The position numbers were made by a program, and so were the translations under genes. This document shows positions 18,358-26,243 of a DNA stretch of 64,000 bases, piece by piece. The stretch is from Prevotella sp. P5-108 (GTDB lineage: Bacteria > Bacteroidota > Bacteroidia > Bacteroidales > Bacteroidaceae). Every line of letters begins with the position of its first letter. Position 1 is the first letter of the stretch. Location of the stretch: NCBI RefSeq assembly GCF_002251385.1, contig NZ_NPJJ01000038.1:1-64000 (forward strand), written 5' to 3'. The notes under the pieces were generated by a model. It ran no database searches and had not been told where the DNA came from. It was given only the letters and a program-made list of their open reading frames with translations.

Positions 18358-18617
18358 TTCCGAGCATGTCTCTGCCGATGCAGAGCATGTCTCTGCCGAT
18401 GCCGAGCATGTCTCTGCCGATACCGAGCATGTCTCTGTCGATGCCGAGAATGTCTCTGTCGGTGCCGAGCATGTCTCTGTCGATGCCGAGCATGTCTCTG
18501 TCGGTGCCGAGCATGTCTCTGCCGGTGCCGAGCATGTCTCTGCCGATGCCGAGCATGTCTCTGTCGATGCCGAGCATGTCTCTGCCGGTGCCGAGCATGT
18601 CTCTGCCAGTGCCGAGT
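18358..18617. repeat. Twelve-copy 21-bp minisatellite
   Basis: The unit GAGCATGTCTCTGCCGATGCC repeats at an exact 21-bp period; ATGTCTCTG occurs at 18366, 18387, 18408 and so on to 18597 (the fifth copy has AATG). Variation is confined to a few sites (C/T at CTG[C/T]CG, A/G/C at the following base). Because 21 is a multiple of three, several frames stay open and read as heptads (AEHVSAD on plus, AETCSAS on minus). No promoter or signal supports translation. The array lies between two terminators in a convergent spacer. Confidence 0.93.
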
Positions 18618-18689
18618 AAGCCTGCCTATCCTCCGGCACTGTCCTCGCTTCCGCTATTCATGCCTTTGGTTATCTGGCGATTAACGAAG

Positions 18690-18728
18690 AAAGCCATTCC
18701 GACACCGTGATGATGTCAGAATGGCTTT
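18690..18728. terminator. Hairpin terminator in convergent spacer
   Basis: AAAGCCATTCCGACA (18690-18704) pairs, with one internal mismatch, with TGTCAGAATGGCTTT (18714-18728). A T-rich tail on the plus side follows. It lies 24 bp beyond the stop of the minus-strand gene at 18753. Confidence 0.7.
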
Positions 18729-18752
18729 CCTCCTTTTATATGAAAAGATGTA

Positions 18753-19568
18753 TTAATACTCTTCTTCGGCTACGTCTTCAGCCTCCATGTTCAGGTCTTC
18801 GGGGTCGGTGTCGAAAGTGGTGCGATAGCTTTCTTCCGTGAGTTTGTCCTCGTCATAGCTATCGTCGTCCTCGTCATAGTCCTCACCGCTGTCCTCGTTG
18901 ACATCGTCCAATTCCTCGTCGTCCTCATCCTCGTCAAAGTCACGCATTTTCTTGTCGTCCTCGTCAAATTCCGACTTGTAGCGGGGCTTCTCCACTTCGG
19001 GTTTCAGTTTGGCAAAGATGGCCTCCACCCATGAGCCTTTGGGTATCTCGAGCACCTCAAAACCGTCGTTCACTTTCTTCTCATACATGCCGCCGGGCTT
19101 GTGCAGACGGTTGGCGGGTAGGGTAGTGGTGCTGATGTCAAAACCGCTGAGGATGATATCCTGAATGCTCTGTGAGAGCGATTCCCAACCACCGCCGAAG
19201 TTGCGCTCGAGCACCTCCATGAGCTTGGCAGCCGAGATGTGGCGTATATTTTCATAGGTGAGGTCGGTGACTCTGTTGATAGGACGCTTCTTGACAGCCC
19301 ACTTCTGTACGTGCTTGTCATCGAGCTTGATTTGTCCGATTTTGAATCCGCGCTCTTCGTATTTCTCGAAGACTTTGGGGTTGTCAATCTTTATCTCTTC
19401 CAGCTCAAAGCCACTCCTGATAATATCCATGTAATGCTGCAGGTTGTCTTTGAAATCGGCTTCCTTTTCGCCACTTTCCCAGAGGCGGAAAATGTCGTTT
19501 TCTTGGGCGTCCCAGATATTACTCTTGTTCAAAGTTTTGAGTGTCAGAACTTTATGGTCTTGCTTCAT
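18753..19568 (-). CDS. Unrecognised protein with long acidic C-terminal tail
   Basis: 271 residues from ATG 19568 (MKQDHKVLTLKTLNKSN). The first 190 residues contain two similar-looking segments that suggest an internal duplication (DIIRSGFELEEIKIDN near 45 and DIILSGFDISTTTL near 150). From about residue 195 the chain is almost entirely Asp, Glu, Ser and Tyr (runs such as DEDEDDEELDDVNED), so the tail is probably disordered. No signal peptide or membrane helix is seen. Acidic tails of this kind occur on DNA-mimic, chaperone and ribosome-associated proteins, but nothing here shows which. It has its own promoter, divergent from rarA. Confidence 0.75.
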   Translation of the reverse strand: MKQDHKVLTLKTLNKSNIWDAQENDIFRLWESGEKEADFKDNLQHYMDIIRSGFELEEIKIDNPKVFEKYEERGFKIGQIKLDDKHVQKWAVKKRPINRVTDLTYENIRHISAAKLMEVLERNFGGGWESLSQSIQDIILSGFDISTTTLPANRLHKPGGMYEKKVNDGFEVLEIPKGSWVEAIFAKLKPEVEKPRYKSEFDEDDKKMRDFDEDEDDEELDDVNEDSGEDYDEDDDSYDEDKLTEESYRTTFDTDPEDLNMEAEDVAEEEY

Positions 19569-19601
19569 TGTTTGTGTAAAGTTTGGAGTTTGTATTGGCT
19601 G

Positions 19602-19633
19602 CAAATGTATACAACAAATCGTTAAGTTGCAAA
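19602..19633 (-). promoter_or_regulatory. Promoter of acidic-tail protein gene
   Basis: Minus strand: TTTG (19630-19633), 20-bp spacer, TACATTTG (19602-19609), about 35 nt before the start codon. Confidence 0.6.
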
Positions 19634-19674
19634 TTTTTATGCAAAAAAAATCGTATCAATATGAAAAATATCAT

Positions 19675-19682
19675 TAACTTTG
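19675..19682 (+). promoter_or_regulatory. -7 box for rarA, very short leader
   Basis: TAACTTTG ends only 8 bp before the rarA ATG at 19691, so the transcript would be nearly leaderless. Confidence 0.5.
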
Positions 19683-19690
19683 CAATAATT

Positions 19691-20971
19691 ATGAGTGAAC
19701 CGTTAGCTGAAAGGATGCGTCCGCGCACCTTGGATGATTATGTAGGACAGCAGCATTTGGTGGGTCCGGGAGCGGTGCTTCGCAAGATGATTGATACGGG
19801 GCATATCTCTTCGTTTATTCTTTGGGGACCTCCTGGCGTGGGCAAGACCACTCTTGCCCAGATTGTTGCCAACATGTTGCAGGTGCCTTTTTACACGCTC
19901 AGTGCCGTGACCAGTGGAGTCAAGGATGTGCGCGATGTGATAGAACGTGCCAAGAGTGGGCGCTTTTTCAATTCCGCCTCACCCATACTCTTCATCGACG
20001 AGATTCACCGGTTTTCCAAATCCCAGCAAGACAGCCTCCTTGGGGCGGTCGAGCGTGGCGTGGTAACGCTCATCGGTGCCACCACCGAGAATCCCTCCTT
20101 CGAGATTATCCGCCCGTTGCTCTCCCGATGCCAGCTCTATGTCCTCAAGTCGCTCGAGGCTTCCGATCTGCTCTCGCTTCTTCATCGTGCCGTGACCCAG
20201 GATGTCGAACTCTCCAAGCGCCATATCCATCTGCAGCAGACCGATGCGCTGCTGCGCTATAGCGGTGGCGATGCGCGCAAACTGCTCAATATCCTCGAGC
20301 TCGTCATCAGTGCTTCTACCGACGACGAGGTGACCATCACCGACGAGATGGTCGAAGAGCGGCTTCAGCAGAACCCCTTGGCTTACGATAAGGACGGCGA
20401 GATGCACTACGACATCATCTCTGCCTTTATCAAGAGCATCCGTGGCAGCGACCCCGATGCCGCCCTCTACTGGATGGCGCGCATGATAGAGGGAGGCGAA
20501 GACCCCAAGTTCATAGCCCGCCGCGTGGTGATAAGCGCCGCCGAAGATGTGGGACTCGCCAACCCCAATGCCCTGCTTATGGCCAATACCGCCTTTGATG
20601 TGGTCAACAAGATAGGATGGCCCGAGGGCCGCATTGCGCTTGCCGAGGCTGTGGTCTATCTCGCCACCAGTCCCAAGAGCAATTCTGCCTATCTCGCAAT
20701 CGACGAAGCCCTTGCCGCCGTGCGCGCCACTGGCAATCTGCCCGTGCCGCTGCCCATACGCAACGCCCCCACGGCACTCATGAAGGAACTGGGCTATCAC
20801 GACGGCTATCTCTATCCCCATGACTATCCCGGCAACTTTGTTGCCCAGTCCTATCTCCCCTCCGAGTTGGGCAGCCGCCGCTTCTGGCACGCCCAGCACA
20901 GTCCTTCCGAGGAGAAACTCTATCAGCGCATGCTGCAATACTGGGGCGACAGATATAAAGATGACAAGTAA
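19691..20971 (+). CDS. rarA: Replication-associated recombination ATPase RarA (MgsA)
   Basis: 426 residues. A clamp-loader-like AAA+ ATPase that acts at stalled replication forks. The start MSEPLAERMRPRTLDDYVGQ is the family's standard N-terminus. Walker A is GPPGVGKT at 46-53; Walker B is LFIDEIHRF; sensor 1 is IGATTENPSF. The C-terminal MgsA tetramerisation domain follows (for example EGGEDPKFIARR and AEDVGLANP). The open frame extends upstream, but the residues there are unlike the family and lie before the promoter. Confidence 0.96.
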   Translation: MSEPLAERMRPRTLDDYVGQQHLVGPGAVLRKMIDTGHISSFILWGPPGVGKTTLAQIVANMLQVPFYTLSAVTSGVKDVRDVIERAKSGRFFNSASPILFIDEIHRFSKSQQDSLLGAVERGVVTLIGATTENPSFEIIRPLLSRCQLYVLKSLEASDLLSLLHRAVTQDVELSKRHIHLQQTDALLRYSGGDARKLLNILELVISASTDDEVTITDEMVEERLQQNPLAYDKDGEMHYDIISAFIKSIRGSDPDAALYWMARMIEGGEDPKFIARRVVISAAEDVGLANPNALLMANTAFDVVNKIGWPEGRIALAEAVVYLATSPKSNSAYLAIDEALAAVRATGNLPVPLPIRNAPTALMKELGYHDGYLYPHDYPGNFVAQSYLPSELGSRRFWHAQHSPSEEKLYQRMLQYWGDRYKDDK

Positions 20972-20978
20972 ACCAACA

Positions 20979-21020
20979 ATGAATATAGTATTATTGGATA
21001 TGCAAATAGTATTATTAGAC
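20979..21020 (+). repeat. 21-bp tandem duplication over the start codon
   Basis: Two 21-bp copies (20979-20999 and 21000-21020) match at 17 of 21 positions. Both carry ATG and the string ATAGTATTATT. The effect is a second, in-frame start codon exactly seven codons upstream. Confidence 0.8.
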
Positions 21021-21956
21021 GGATATGCGTCCAATCCGGGCGATCTTACCTGGGAACCCCTCAAAGAGATGGGCGAGGTAACGGTGTACGACCGCACGCA
21101 GCCTTCAGAGGTAGTCGAGCGTGCGCATGATGCAGAAATCATAGTAACCAACAAGGTGACACTCACGCGGCAGACGCTTGAGCAGCTGCCCAACCTGCGG
21201 CTGATATGCGTATTGGCCACGGGATACAACACCATCGACACCCTGGCGGCCCGCGACTTGGGCATCACCGTGTGCAACGTGCCTGCCTACAGCACCGACA
21301 GTGTGGCGCAGATGGTCTTTGCACAGATACTCAACATGACCAACCGCGTGGCCCACTATGCCCGCCAGACCCGCGAGGGACGTTGGTCGGCAGCGCCCGA
21401 CTTCTGCTACTGGGATTTGCCCGTGAGCGAGCTCGCCGGCAAGACCCTCGGCATCGTGGGCCTCGGCCATATCGGTGCCAAGGTGGCAAGCATAGCCCGC
21501 GAGTTTGGTATGGATGTCTTTGCCTTCACCAGCAAGAACTCCATCGACCTCCCCGACTATATCCAGAAGACCACCCTTGAGGGACTCTTCGGTGTGAGTG
21601 ACATCCTTACTCTCCACTGCCCGCTCACCCCCGATACCCACGAGCTCATCAACGCCCGCACCCTCGCCCGCATGAAGCGTGGCGCCCTGCTGGTCAATAC
21701 CGGCCGAGGCCCTCTGGTCAATGAGGCTGATGTGGCCGAGGCTCTTGCCTCTGGACAGCTTGGCGGCTATGGTGCCGACGTGATGTGCAGCGAACCGCCG
21801 GCTGCCGACAATCCGCTCTTCGCCCAGCCCAACGCCTTCATCACGCCCCACATCGCATGGGCATCGGTCGAGGCGCGCCAGCGACTGCTCAACGCCACCT
21901 TCGACAACATCCGCGCATTCCAGGATGGCCATCCCCAGAATGTGGTCAATCCCTAA
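20979..21956 (+). CDS. D-2-hydroxyacid dehydrogenase (glycerate/hydroxypyruvate type)
   Basis: 325 residues from ATG 20979, or 318 from ATG 21000. A cytosolic NAD(P)-dependent enzyme of the D-isomer 2-hydroxyacid family. The Rossmann motif is GIVGLGHIGAKV; the catalytic set is Arg (NVPAYSTDSVAQ follows at the hinge, NTGRGPLVNE carries the Arg), Glu and His (TPHIAWAS). The N-terminus exists twice: MNIVLLD then MQIVLLDGYASNPGD, from a 21-bp tandem duplication. The family normally begins at the second copy, so ATG 21000 may be the ancestral start. It follows rarA by 7 bp. Confidence 0.92.
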   Translation: MNIVLLDMQIVLLDGYASNPGDLTWEPLKEMGEVTVYDRTQPSEVVERAHDAEIIVTNKVTLTRQTLEQLPNLRLICVLATGYNTIDTLAARDLGITVCNVPAYSTDSVAQMVFAQILNMTNRVAHYARQTREGRWSAAPDFCYWDLPVSELAGKTLGIVGLGHIGAKVASIAREFGMDVFAFTSKNSIDLPDYIQKTTLEGLFGVSDILTLHCPLTPDTHELINARTLARMKRGALLVNTGRGPLVNEADVAEALASGQLGGYGADVMCSEPPAADNPLFAQPNAFITPHIAWASVEARQRLLNATFDNIRAFQDGHPQNVVNP

Positions 21957-21983
21957 GCGCCATTTGAGATAACCCTTTGCCGT

Positions 21984-22022
21984 GGGCCTGGTCTGTCTGT
22001 CAGATTAGGCCCATTGTTTTTT
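21984..22022 (+). terminator. Terminator after hydroxyacid dehydrogenase gene
   Basis: A stem of GGGCCT (21984-21989) and AGGCCC (22007-22012) encloses a further partly paired loop. It is followed by ATTGTTTTTTT. Confidence 0.8.
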
Positions 22023-22053
22023 TGTCTGCTGTCTCGCCCCGTCTCTCCCGATG

Positions 22054-22200
22054 CTATCCACGATATAGTTGCAAACCACGAAACGACTATTTCCCGTCTT
22101 TATACCATTATTTCCAACCACGAAATAACCATTTCGCACCCCGCAAAGATATTGTCTGTCATCACGGCCATCATCTCTGCCATCGCCGACATCATTGCAG
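22054..22200. repeat. Highly degenerate 21-bp array, CACGAAA type
   Basis: Seven consecutive 21-bp windows (starts 22054, 22075, 22096, 22117, 22138, 22159, 22180). The best copies are ACCACGAAACGACTATTTCC and ACCACGAAATAACCATTTCG. Position 12 is A and position 16 is T in all seven. One plus frame reads as heptads ending in IS (NHETTIS, RLYTIIS, NHEITIS). It shares CACGAAA words with the array at 55.8 kb. It lies between a terminator and the pepT promoter. Confidence 0.7.
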
Positions 22201-22247
22201 ATTGCTGAAAACTTTTCGGCTTAACTGCAAAATAATTGGACATTCGC

Positions 22248-22278
22248 TTTGAATTGCGGGCGAATTGTGCTAACTTTG
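22248..22278 (+). promoter_or_regulatory. Promoter of pepT
   Basis: TTTG (22248-22251), 19-bp spacer, TAACTTTG (22271-22278), giving a leader of about 28 nt before ATG 22312. Confidence 0.75.
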
Positions 22279-22311
22279 TCACATATATAATAATGTAATA
22301 GGAAGTAGAAT

Positions 22312-23535
22312 ATGGATTTAGTACAACGGTTTATCAATTATACACAGTTTGACACCCAGTCTGCCGAAGACTCTCAGACTGTGCCAAGCACGGCCAAGCA
22401 GCTCGTGTTTGCCAAATACCTGAAGGAAGAGCTGGAACGCGAAGGTCTCTCTGATGTCGAGATGGACGAGATGGGCTACATCTACGCCACCCTCAAGGCC
22501 AATACCAAGAAGGAGGTGCCCACCATCGGCTTCATTGCCCACTACGACACCAGCATGGACTGCTCTGGCGCCAACATCAAGCCCCGCATCGTCGAGAACT
22601 ATGACGGTGGAGACATCGTGCTGAGCGAGGGCATCGTGTCGTCGCCCTCCAAGTTTCCCGAGTTGCTCGACCACAAGGGCGAGGACATCATCGTGACCGA
22701 CGGCCACACGCTGCTCGGTGCCGACGACAAGGCGGGTATAGCCGAGATTGTCGAGGCGATGTGCTATCTGCGTGACCACGACGAAATCAAGCACGGCGAC
22801 ATCCGTGTGGCTTTCAATCCCGACGAGGAGATAGGCATGGGTGCCCATCACTTCGATGTCGAGAAGTTCGGATGCGAGTGGGCCTACACCATGGATGGCA
22901 GCGACCTGGGCAACCTGGAGTATGAGAACTTCAATGCTGCTGCCGCCAAGGTCATCATCAAGGGTATGAGCGTACACACGGGTTATGCCAAGGGCAAGAT
23001 GGTCAACGCCAGTCGTCTGGCTTGCGAGTTCAACGCCTTCATTCCCGAGACCGACATCCCCGAGACCACCGACGGCTATCAGGGCTTCTACCATCTGCTG
23101 GGCATCGACAGCCACTGCGAGGAAGCCAAGCTGAGCTACATCATCCGCGACCACGACCGCGAGAAGTTTGAAGACCGCAAGGACTTCATCGAGTCTATCG
23201 CTGCCCGTATGAACGAGAAGTACGGCGAGGGCACGGTCAAGGTTGAGCTGCGCGACCAGTACTACAACATGAAGGAAAAGATAGACCCCAACATGCATGT
23301 GATTGACATTGTGCTCAAAGCCATGCAGGAGACAGGCGTCACCCCCAAGGTTGAACCTATCCGTGGCGGAACCGACGGTGCCCAGCTGAGTTTCCGAGGT
23401 CTCCCTTGCCCCAATATCTTTGCCGGCGGCGTAAACTTCCATGGTCCCCACGAGTTTGTCTCCATCCAGGTCATGCAGAAGGCTGTGCAGGTCATCACCC
23501 GCATCTGTGCCATCACCGCCGCATATAACGACTGA
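22312..23535 (+). CDS. pepT: Tripeptide aminopeptidase (peptidase T)
   Basis: 407 residues. A cytosolic M20 metallopeptidase that removes the N-terminal residue of tripeptides. Zinc ligands are visible in order: His in [11 protein letters not shown], Asp in LGADDKAG, the catalytic Glu pair in [10 protein letters not shown], Asp in MDGSDLG and His in NFHGPHEF. The dimerisation (lid) domain lies in the middle (about residues 205-310). Length and N-terminus [15 protein letters not shown] match the family. It is monocistronic, with its own promoter and a terminator 20 bp after the stop. Confidence 0.96.
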   Translation: MDLVQRFINYTQFDTQSAEDSQTVPSTAKQLVFAKYLKEELEREGLSDVEMDEMGYIYATLKANTKKEVPTIGFIAHYDTSMDCSGANIKPRIVENYDGGDIVLSEGIVSSPSKFPELLDHKGEDIIVTDGHTLLGADDKAGIAEIVEAMCYLRDHDEIKHGDIRVAFNPDEEIGMGAHHFDVEKFGCEWAYTMDGSDLGNLEYENFNAAAAKVIIKGMSVHTGYAKGKMVNASRLACEFNAFIPETDIPETTDGYQGFYHLLGIDSHCEEAKLSYIIRDHDREKFEDRKDFIESIAARMNEKYGEGTVKVELRDQYYNMKEKIDPNMHVIDIVLKAMQETGVTPKVEPIRGGTDGAQLSFRGLPCPNIFAGGVNFHGPHEFVSIQVMQKAVQVITRICAITAAYND

Positions 23536-23554
23536 TTATCCCCAATAACGATAG

Positions 23555-23590
23555 AAGCTGTTCCTTGTTGAGGAGCAGCTTTTTCGCTTT
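23555..23590 (+). terminator. Terminator after pepT
   Basis: Stem AAGCTGTTCC with GGAGCAGCTT, loop TTGTTGA, followed by TTTCGCTTTT. It lies just before the antiporter start, so it could also act as an attenuator. Confidence 0.75.
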
Positions 23591-23604
23591 TATCCTATAC
23601 GCTT

Positions 23605-25854
23605 ATGGCTGAACTTCCGGCTCTGGTCAAGGACCTTGCACTCATACTCATCGTGGCTGGCGGCGTCACACTGCTCTTCAAGCGCTTGCGCCAACCCCTC
23701 GTATTGGGCTACATCGTGGCGGGCTTTCTTGTGTCGCCCCACATGCCCTACACCATGTCGGTGATAGACAAGGCCGACGTGCAGATGTGGGCCGACATCG
23801 GCGTCATCTTCCTGCTGTTCTCCCTGGGCCTTGATTTCTCGTTCAAGAAGATACTCAAGATGGGCATGGCGCCCGTGATAGCCGCCATCACCATCATCCT
23901 CTGCATGATGTTTGCCGGCACCGTGGTGGGCCACCTCTTCGGGTGGGCACGCATGGACTGCGTATTCCTTGGCGGCATGCTTGCCATGTCGTCCACCACC
24001 ATCATCTACAAGGCTTTCGACGACCTGGGGCTTAGGCAGCAGAAGTTTGCAGGGCTGGTGATGAGCGTGCTCATCCTCGAAGACATCATGGCCATCGTCA
24101 TGATGGTGATGCTCTCGGCCTTTGCCACCGGGGCCAACCCCGACGGCGAGCAGATGGTGGCTTCGGTCGTCAAGATAGGCTTCTTCCTCACGGTATGGCT
24201 GGTGGTAGGCATCTTCTTCATCCCCATGTTCCTGCGCAAGACGCGTCTGCTCATGAATGACGAGACCATGACCATCGTGGCGCTCGGACTCTGCTGCGCC
24301 ATGGCGTGCATCTCCACGCTGGTGGGGTTCAGCAGCGCCTTCGGAGCCTTCATCATGGGCAGCATCCTTGCCGAGACCATCGAGGCCGACAAGATAATCC
24401 AGCTGGTAGAGCCTGTGAAGAACCTCTTCGGTGCCATCTTCTTCGTGTCGGTGGGCATGCTGGTCGACCCCCATATCCTTGTCGCTTATGCCGTGCCCAT
24501 CGTCATCCTTGTGCTGACCATCCTCGTGGGCCAGAGTGTGCTGGGCTCGATGGGATTTCTCCTGAGCGGTCAGACACTGCGCAACTCCATGCGCTGCGGC
24601 TTCTCTATGGCTCAGATAGGTGAGTTCGCGTTCATCATAGCATCATTGGGACTCTCGCTCCACGTCATCGGCAACTTCCTCTATCCTGTCGTGGTGGCGG
24701 TATCGGTCATCACCACCTTCCTTACACCTTATATGATCAAGGCTGCCGACCCCGCCTACCACCAGTTGGAGAAGCGGCTGCCCAAGCGGTGGCTGCGGCG
24801 GCTGGGCCATCTGGGTCTTGCCACCCACTCGAGTGCGGTGGAAAGCGGCAACTGGCGACTGCTGATGCGCAAGCTGCTCACCACGGCGCTCATCTACAGC
24901 ATCCTCACCACCGCCACCATCACCCTCATGTTTACCTTCTTCCTGCCCTTCATCCGGCAGATACTGCCCCACTGGTGGGCCAACGGCGTGTGCGGCCTGG
25001 TCACGGTGGTACTCATCTCGCCCTTCCTGCGCGCCATCGTGATGAAGCACAACCACAGCGACGAGTTCAAGGCGCTCTGGACGGGCAACCGCATCAACCG
25101 TCTGCCGCTGCTCTTTACCATCGTGGCGCGTATCTTCATCGCCGCGGCGTTCCTCTTCTATATCTGCAACTATCTGGCACGCTTTGCCAATGCCATCGTA
25201 ATCACTCTGGCGCTCATCGTGATAGCCATCTTTGTGATGTCGCGCAATCTGAAGCGTAGCAGCATACATCTGGAGCGACTCTTTGTGCAGAACCTACGCT
25301 CTCGCGACATCGAGGCACAGGTGCGCGGGCGCAAGCGGCCGCTCTTTGAGGGTCATCTGCTTGACCGCGACCTACATATATCCGAGTTTGAGATTCCCCT
25401 CAATTCCGCCTTCGCCGGCAAGAGCCTCGCCCGTCTGCAGTGGGGGGCGCGCTTCGGCGTCCTCGTGAGCAGCATCCTGCGCGGTTACCGTCGCATCAAC
25501 ATCCCCGGTGGCTCCACCATCCTCTTCCCCAAAGACAAGATACAGGTCATCGGCAACGACGAGCAGCTGCATGCCTTCGGCATAGAACTCAGCAGCAATC
25601 TTGTGCCCGAAGACCCCAATATAGAGAAGCGGGAGATGGGGCTGCACAGTCTCGTCATCCACGCCGGTAGCGCCTTTGTCGGCAAGACGCTCAGCGAGAG
25701 CGGCATACGCGAGAACTATGACTGCATGGTCGTGGGAGTAGAAGAGGGGCAGCAGAACCTTACGATGATTAATCCCAAGCGTCCCTTCGAGCAGGGCGAC
25801 GTCATCTGGGTGGTGGGCGAGCGAGACAGTATTGACCGTCTGCTCCAAGCCTGA
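23605..25854 (+). CDS. Cation:proton antiporter, CPA2 (KefB-like), with TrkA-C domains
   Basis: 749 residues in the inner membrane. The N-terminal two-thirds hold about twelve membrane helices of the Na/H exchanger fold (PLVLGYIVAGFLVSPH, LFSLGLDFSFKK, FSSAFGAFIMGSIL, FSMAQIGEFAFIIASLG). A second hydrophobic block spans about residues 425-545. The C-terminus holds two TrkA-C-like regulatory segments (about 585-665 and 680-749; for example AFAGKSLARLQWGARFGV and SAFVGKTLSESGIRENYDC). There is no TrkA-N nucleotide-binding domain between them. Likely K+ or Na+/H+ exchange; ion not determined from sequence. Confidence 0.92.
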   Translation: MAELPALVKDLALILIVAGGVTLLFKRLRQPLVLGYIVAGFLVSPHMPYTMSVIDKADVQMWADIGVIFLLFSLGLDFSFKKILKMGMAPVIAAITIILCMMFAGTVVGHLFGWARMDCVFLGGMLAMSSTTIIYKAFDDLGLRQQKFAGLVMSVLILEDIMAIVMMVMLSAFATGANPDGEQMVASVVKIGFFLTVWLVVGIFFIPMFLRKTRLLMNDETMTIVALGLCCAMACISTLVGFSSAFGAFIMGSILAETIEADKIIQLVEPVKNLFGAIFFVSVGMLVDPHILVAYAVPIVILVLTILVGQSVLGSMGFLLSGQTLRNSMRCGFSMAQIGEFAFIIASLGLSLHVIGNFLYPVVVAVSVITTFLTPYMIKAADPAYHQLEKRLPKRWLRRLGHLGLATHSSAVESGNWRLLMRKLLTTALIYSILTTATITLMFTFFLPFIRQILPHWWANGVCGLVTVVLISPFLRAIVMKHNHSDEFKALWTGNRINRLPLLFTIVARIFIAAAFLFYICNYLARFANAIVITLALIVIAIFVMSRNLKRSSIHLERLFVQNLRSRDIEAQVRGRKRPLFEGHLLDRDLHISEFEIPLNSAFAGKSLARLQWGARFGVLVSSILRGYRRINIPGGSTILFPKDKIQVIGNDEQLHAFGIELSSNLVPEDPNIEKREMGLHSLVIHAGSAFVGKTLSESGIRENYDCMVVGVEEGQQNLTMINPKRPFEQGDVIWVVGERDSIDRLLQA

Positions 25855-25970
25855 TGGCGTGGAGATGTGCGTTGCTGTAAAGGTAAAGGGTTGCGTTTAG
25901 CCTAAGGTGTTATTACTGGTTTGCCATTATAGCCTACACATTCATGCTCATTATCCTTGCTGCTTGTAAC

Positions 25971-26058
25971 CGGCCGATACTCACATCCGTATCGGCTGAA
26001 ACTCGCATCCGTGCCGTCCGATACGTATATCCGCATCGTCCGATACGCATCTGCAGAG
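25971..26058. repeat. Four 22-bp degenerate repeats, CGTATCG type
   Basis: Units start at 25971, 25993, 26015 and 26037. The first unit contains a perfect inverted repeat, CCGATAC (25974-25980) and GTATCGG (25989-25995). Later copies keep CCGATAC and ATCCG but lose symmetry. The words CGATAC and ACGTAT recur in the arrays at 5.5 and 42.1 kb. The rest of this 389-bp spacer (25855-26243) holds only a terminator. Confidence 0.75.
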
Positions 26059-26138
26059 ATGGTCAGCAGAGTTGCCGAGGTACCCTCGGCTCGTGCGGAG
26101 GTCATGGCGACGGTGGCGTCTCTTACTATAAACAGAAA

Positions 26139-26175
26139 CAGCAGGCTCTCCCTGATTGGCGGGTGAGCCTGCTGT
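26139..26175. terminator. Bidirectional hairpin terminator
   Basis: ACAGCAGGCTC (from about 26138) pairs with GAGCCTGCTGT (26165-26175), and there are T-rich bases on the plus side (TGTCTTATGTTT). It separates the convergent antiporter and protease genes. Confidence 0.75.
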
Positions 26176-26243
26176 TGTCTTATGTTTGTGAGAGGGCTGC
26201 TGTTGGTGCCCTCGATTCTTGCCTATGGTCTTGCCGTATGTGG

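Noticed and set aside
18283-18639. Coding repeat protein from the 21-bp minisatellite (118 residues minus, 96-123 plus)
   Set aside because: Several frames on both strands stay open only because 21 is a multiple of three. No promoter, leader or folded flanking domain supports any of them.
26139-26175. Possible small regulatory RNA hairpin
   Set aside because: Its position between convergent stop codons and simple stem-loop form fit a shared terminator better.
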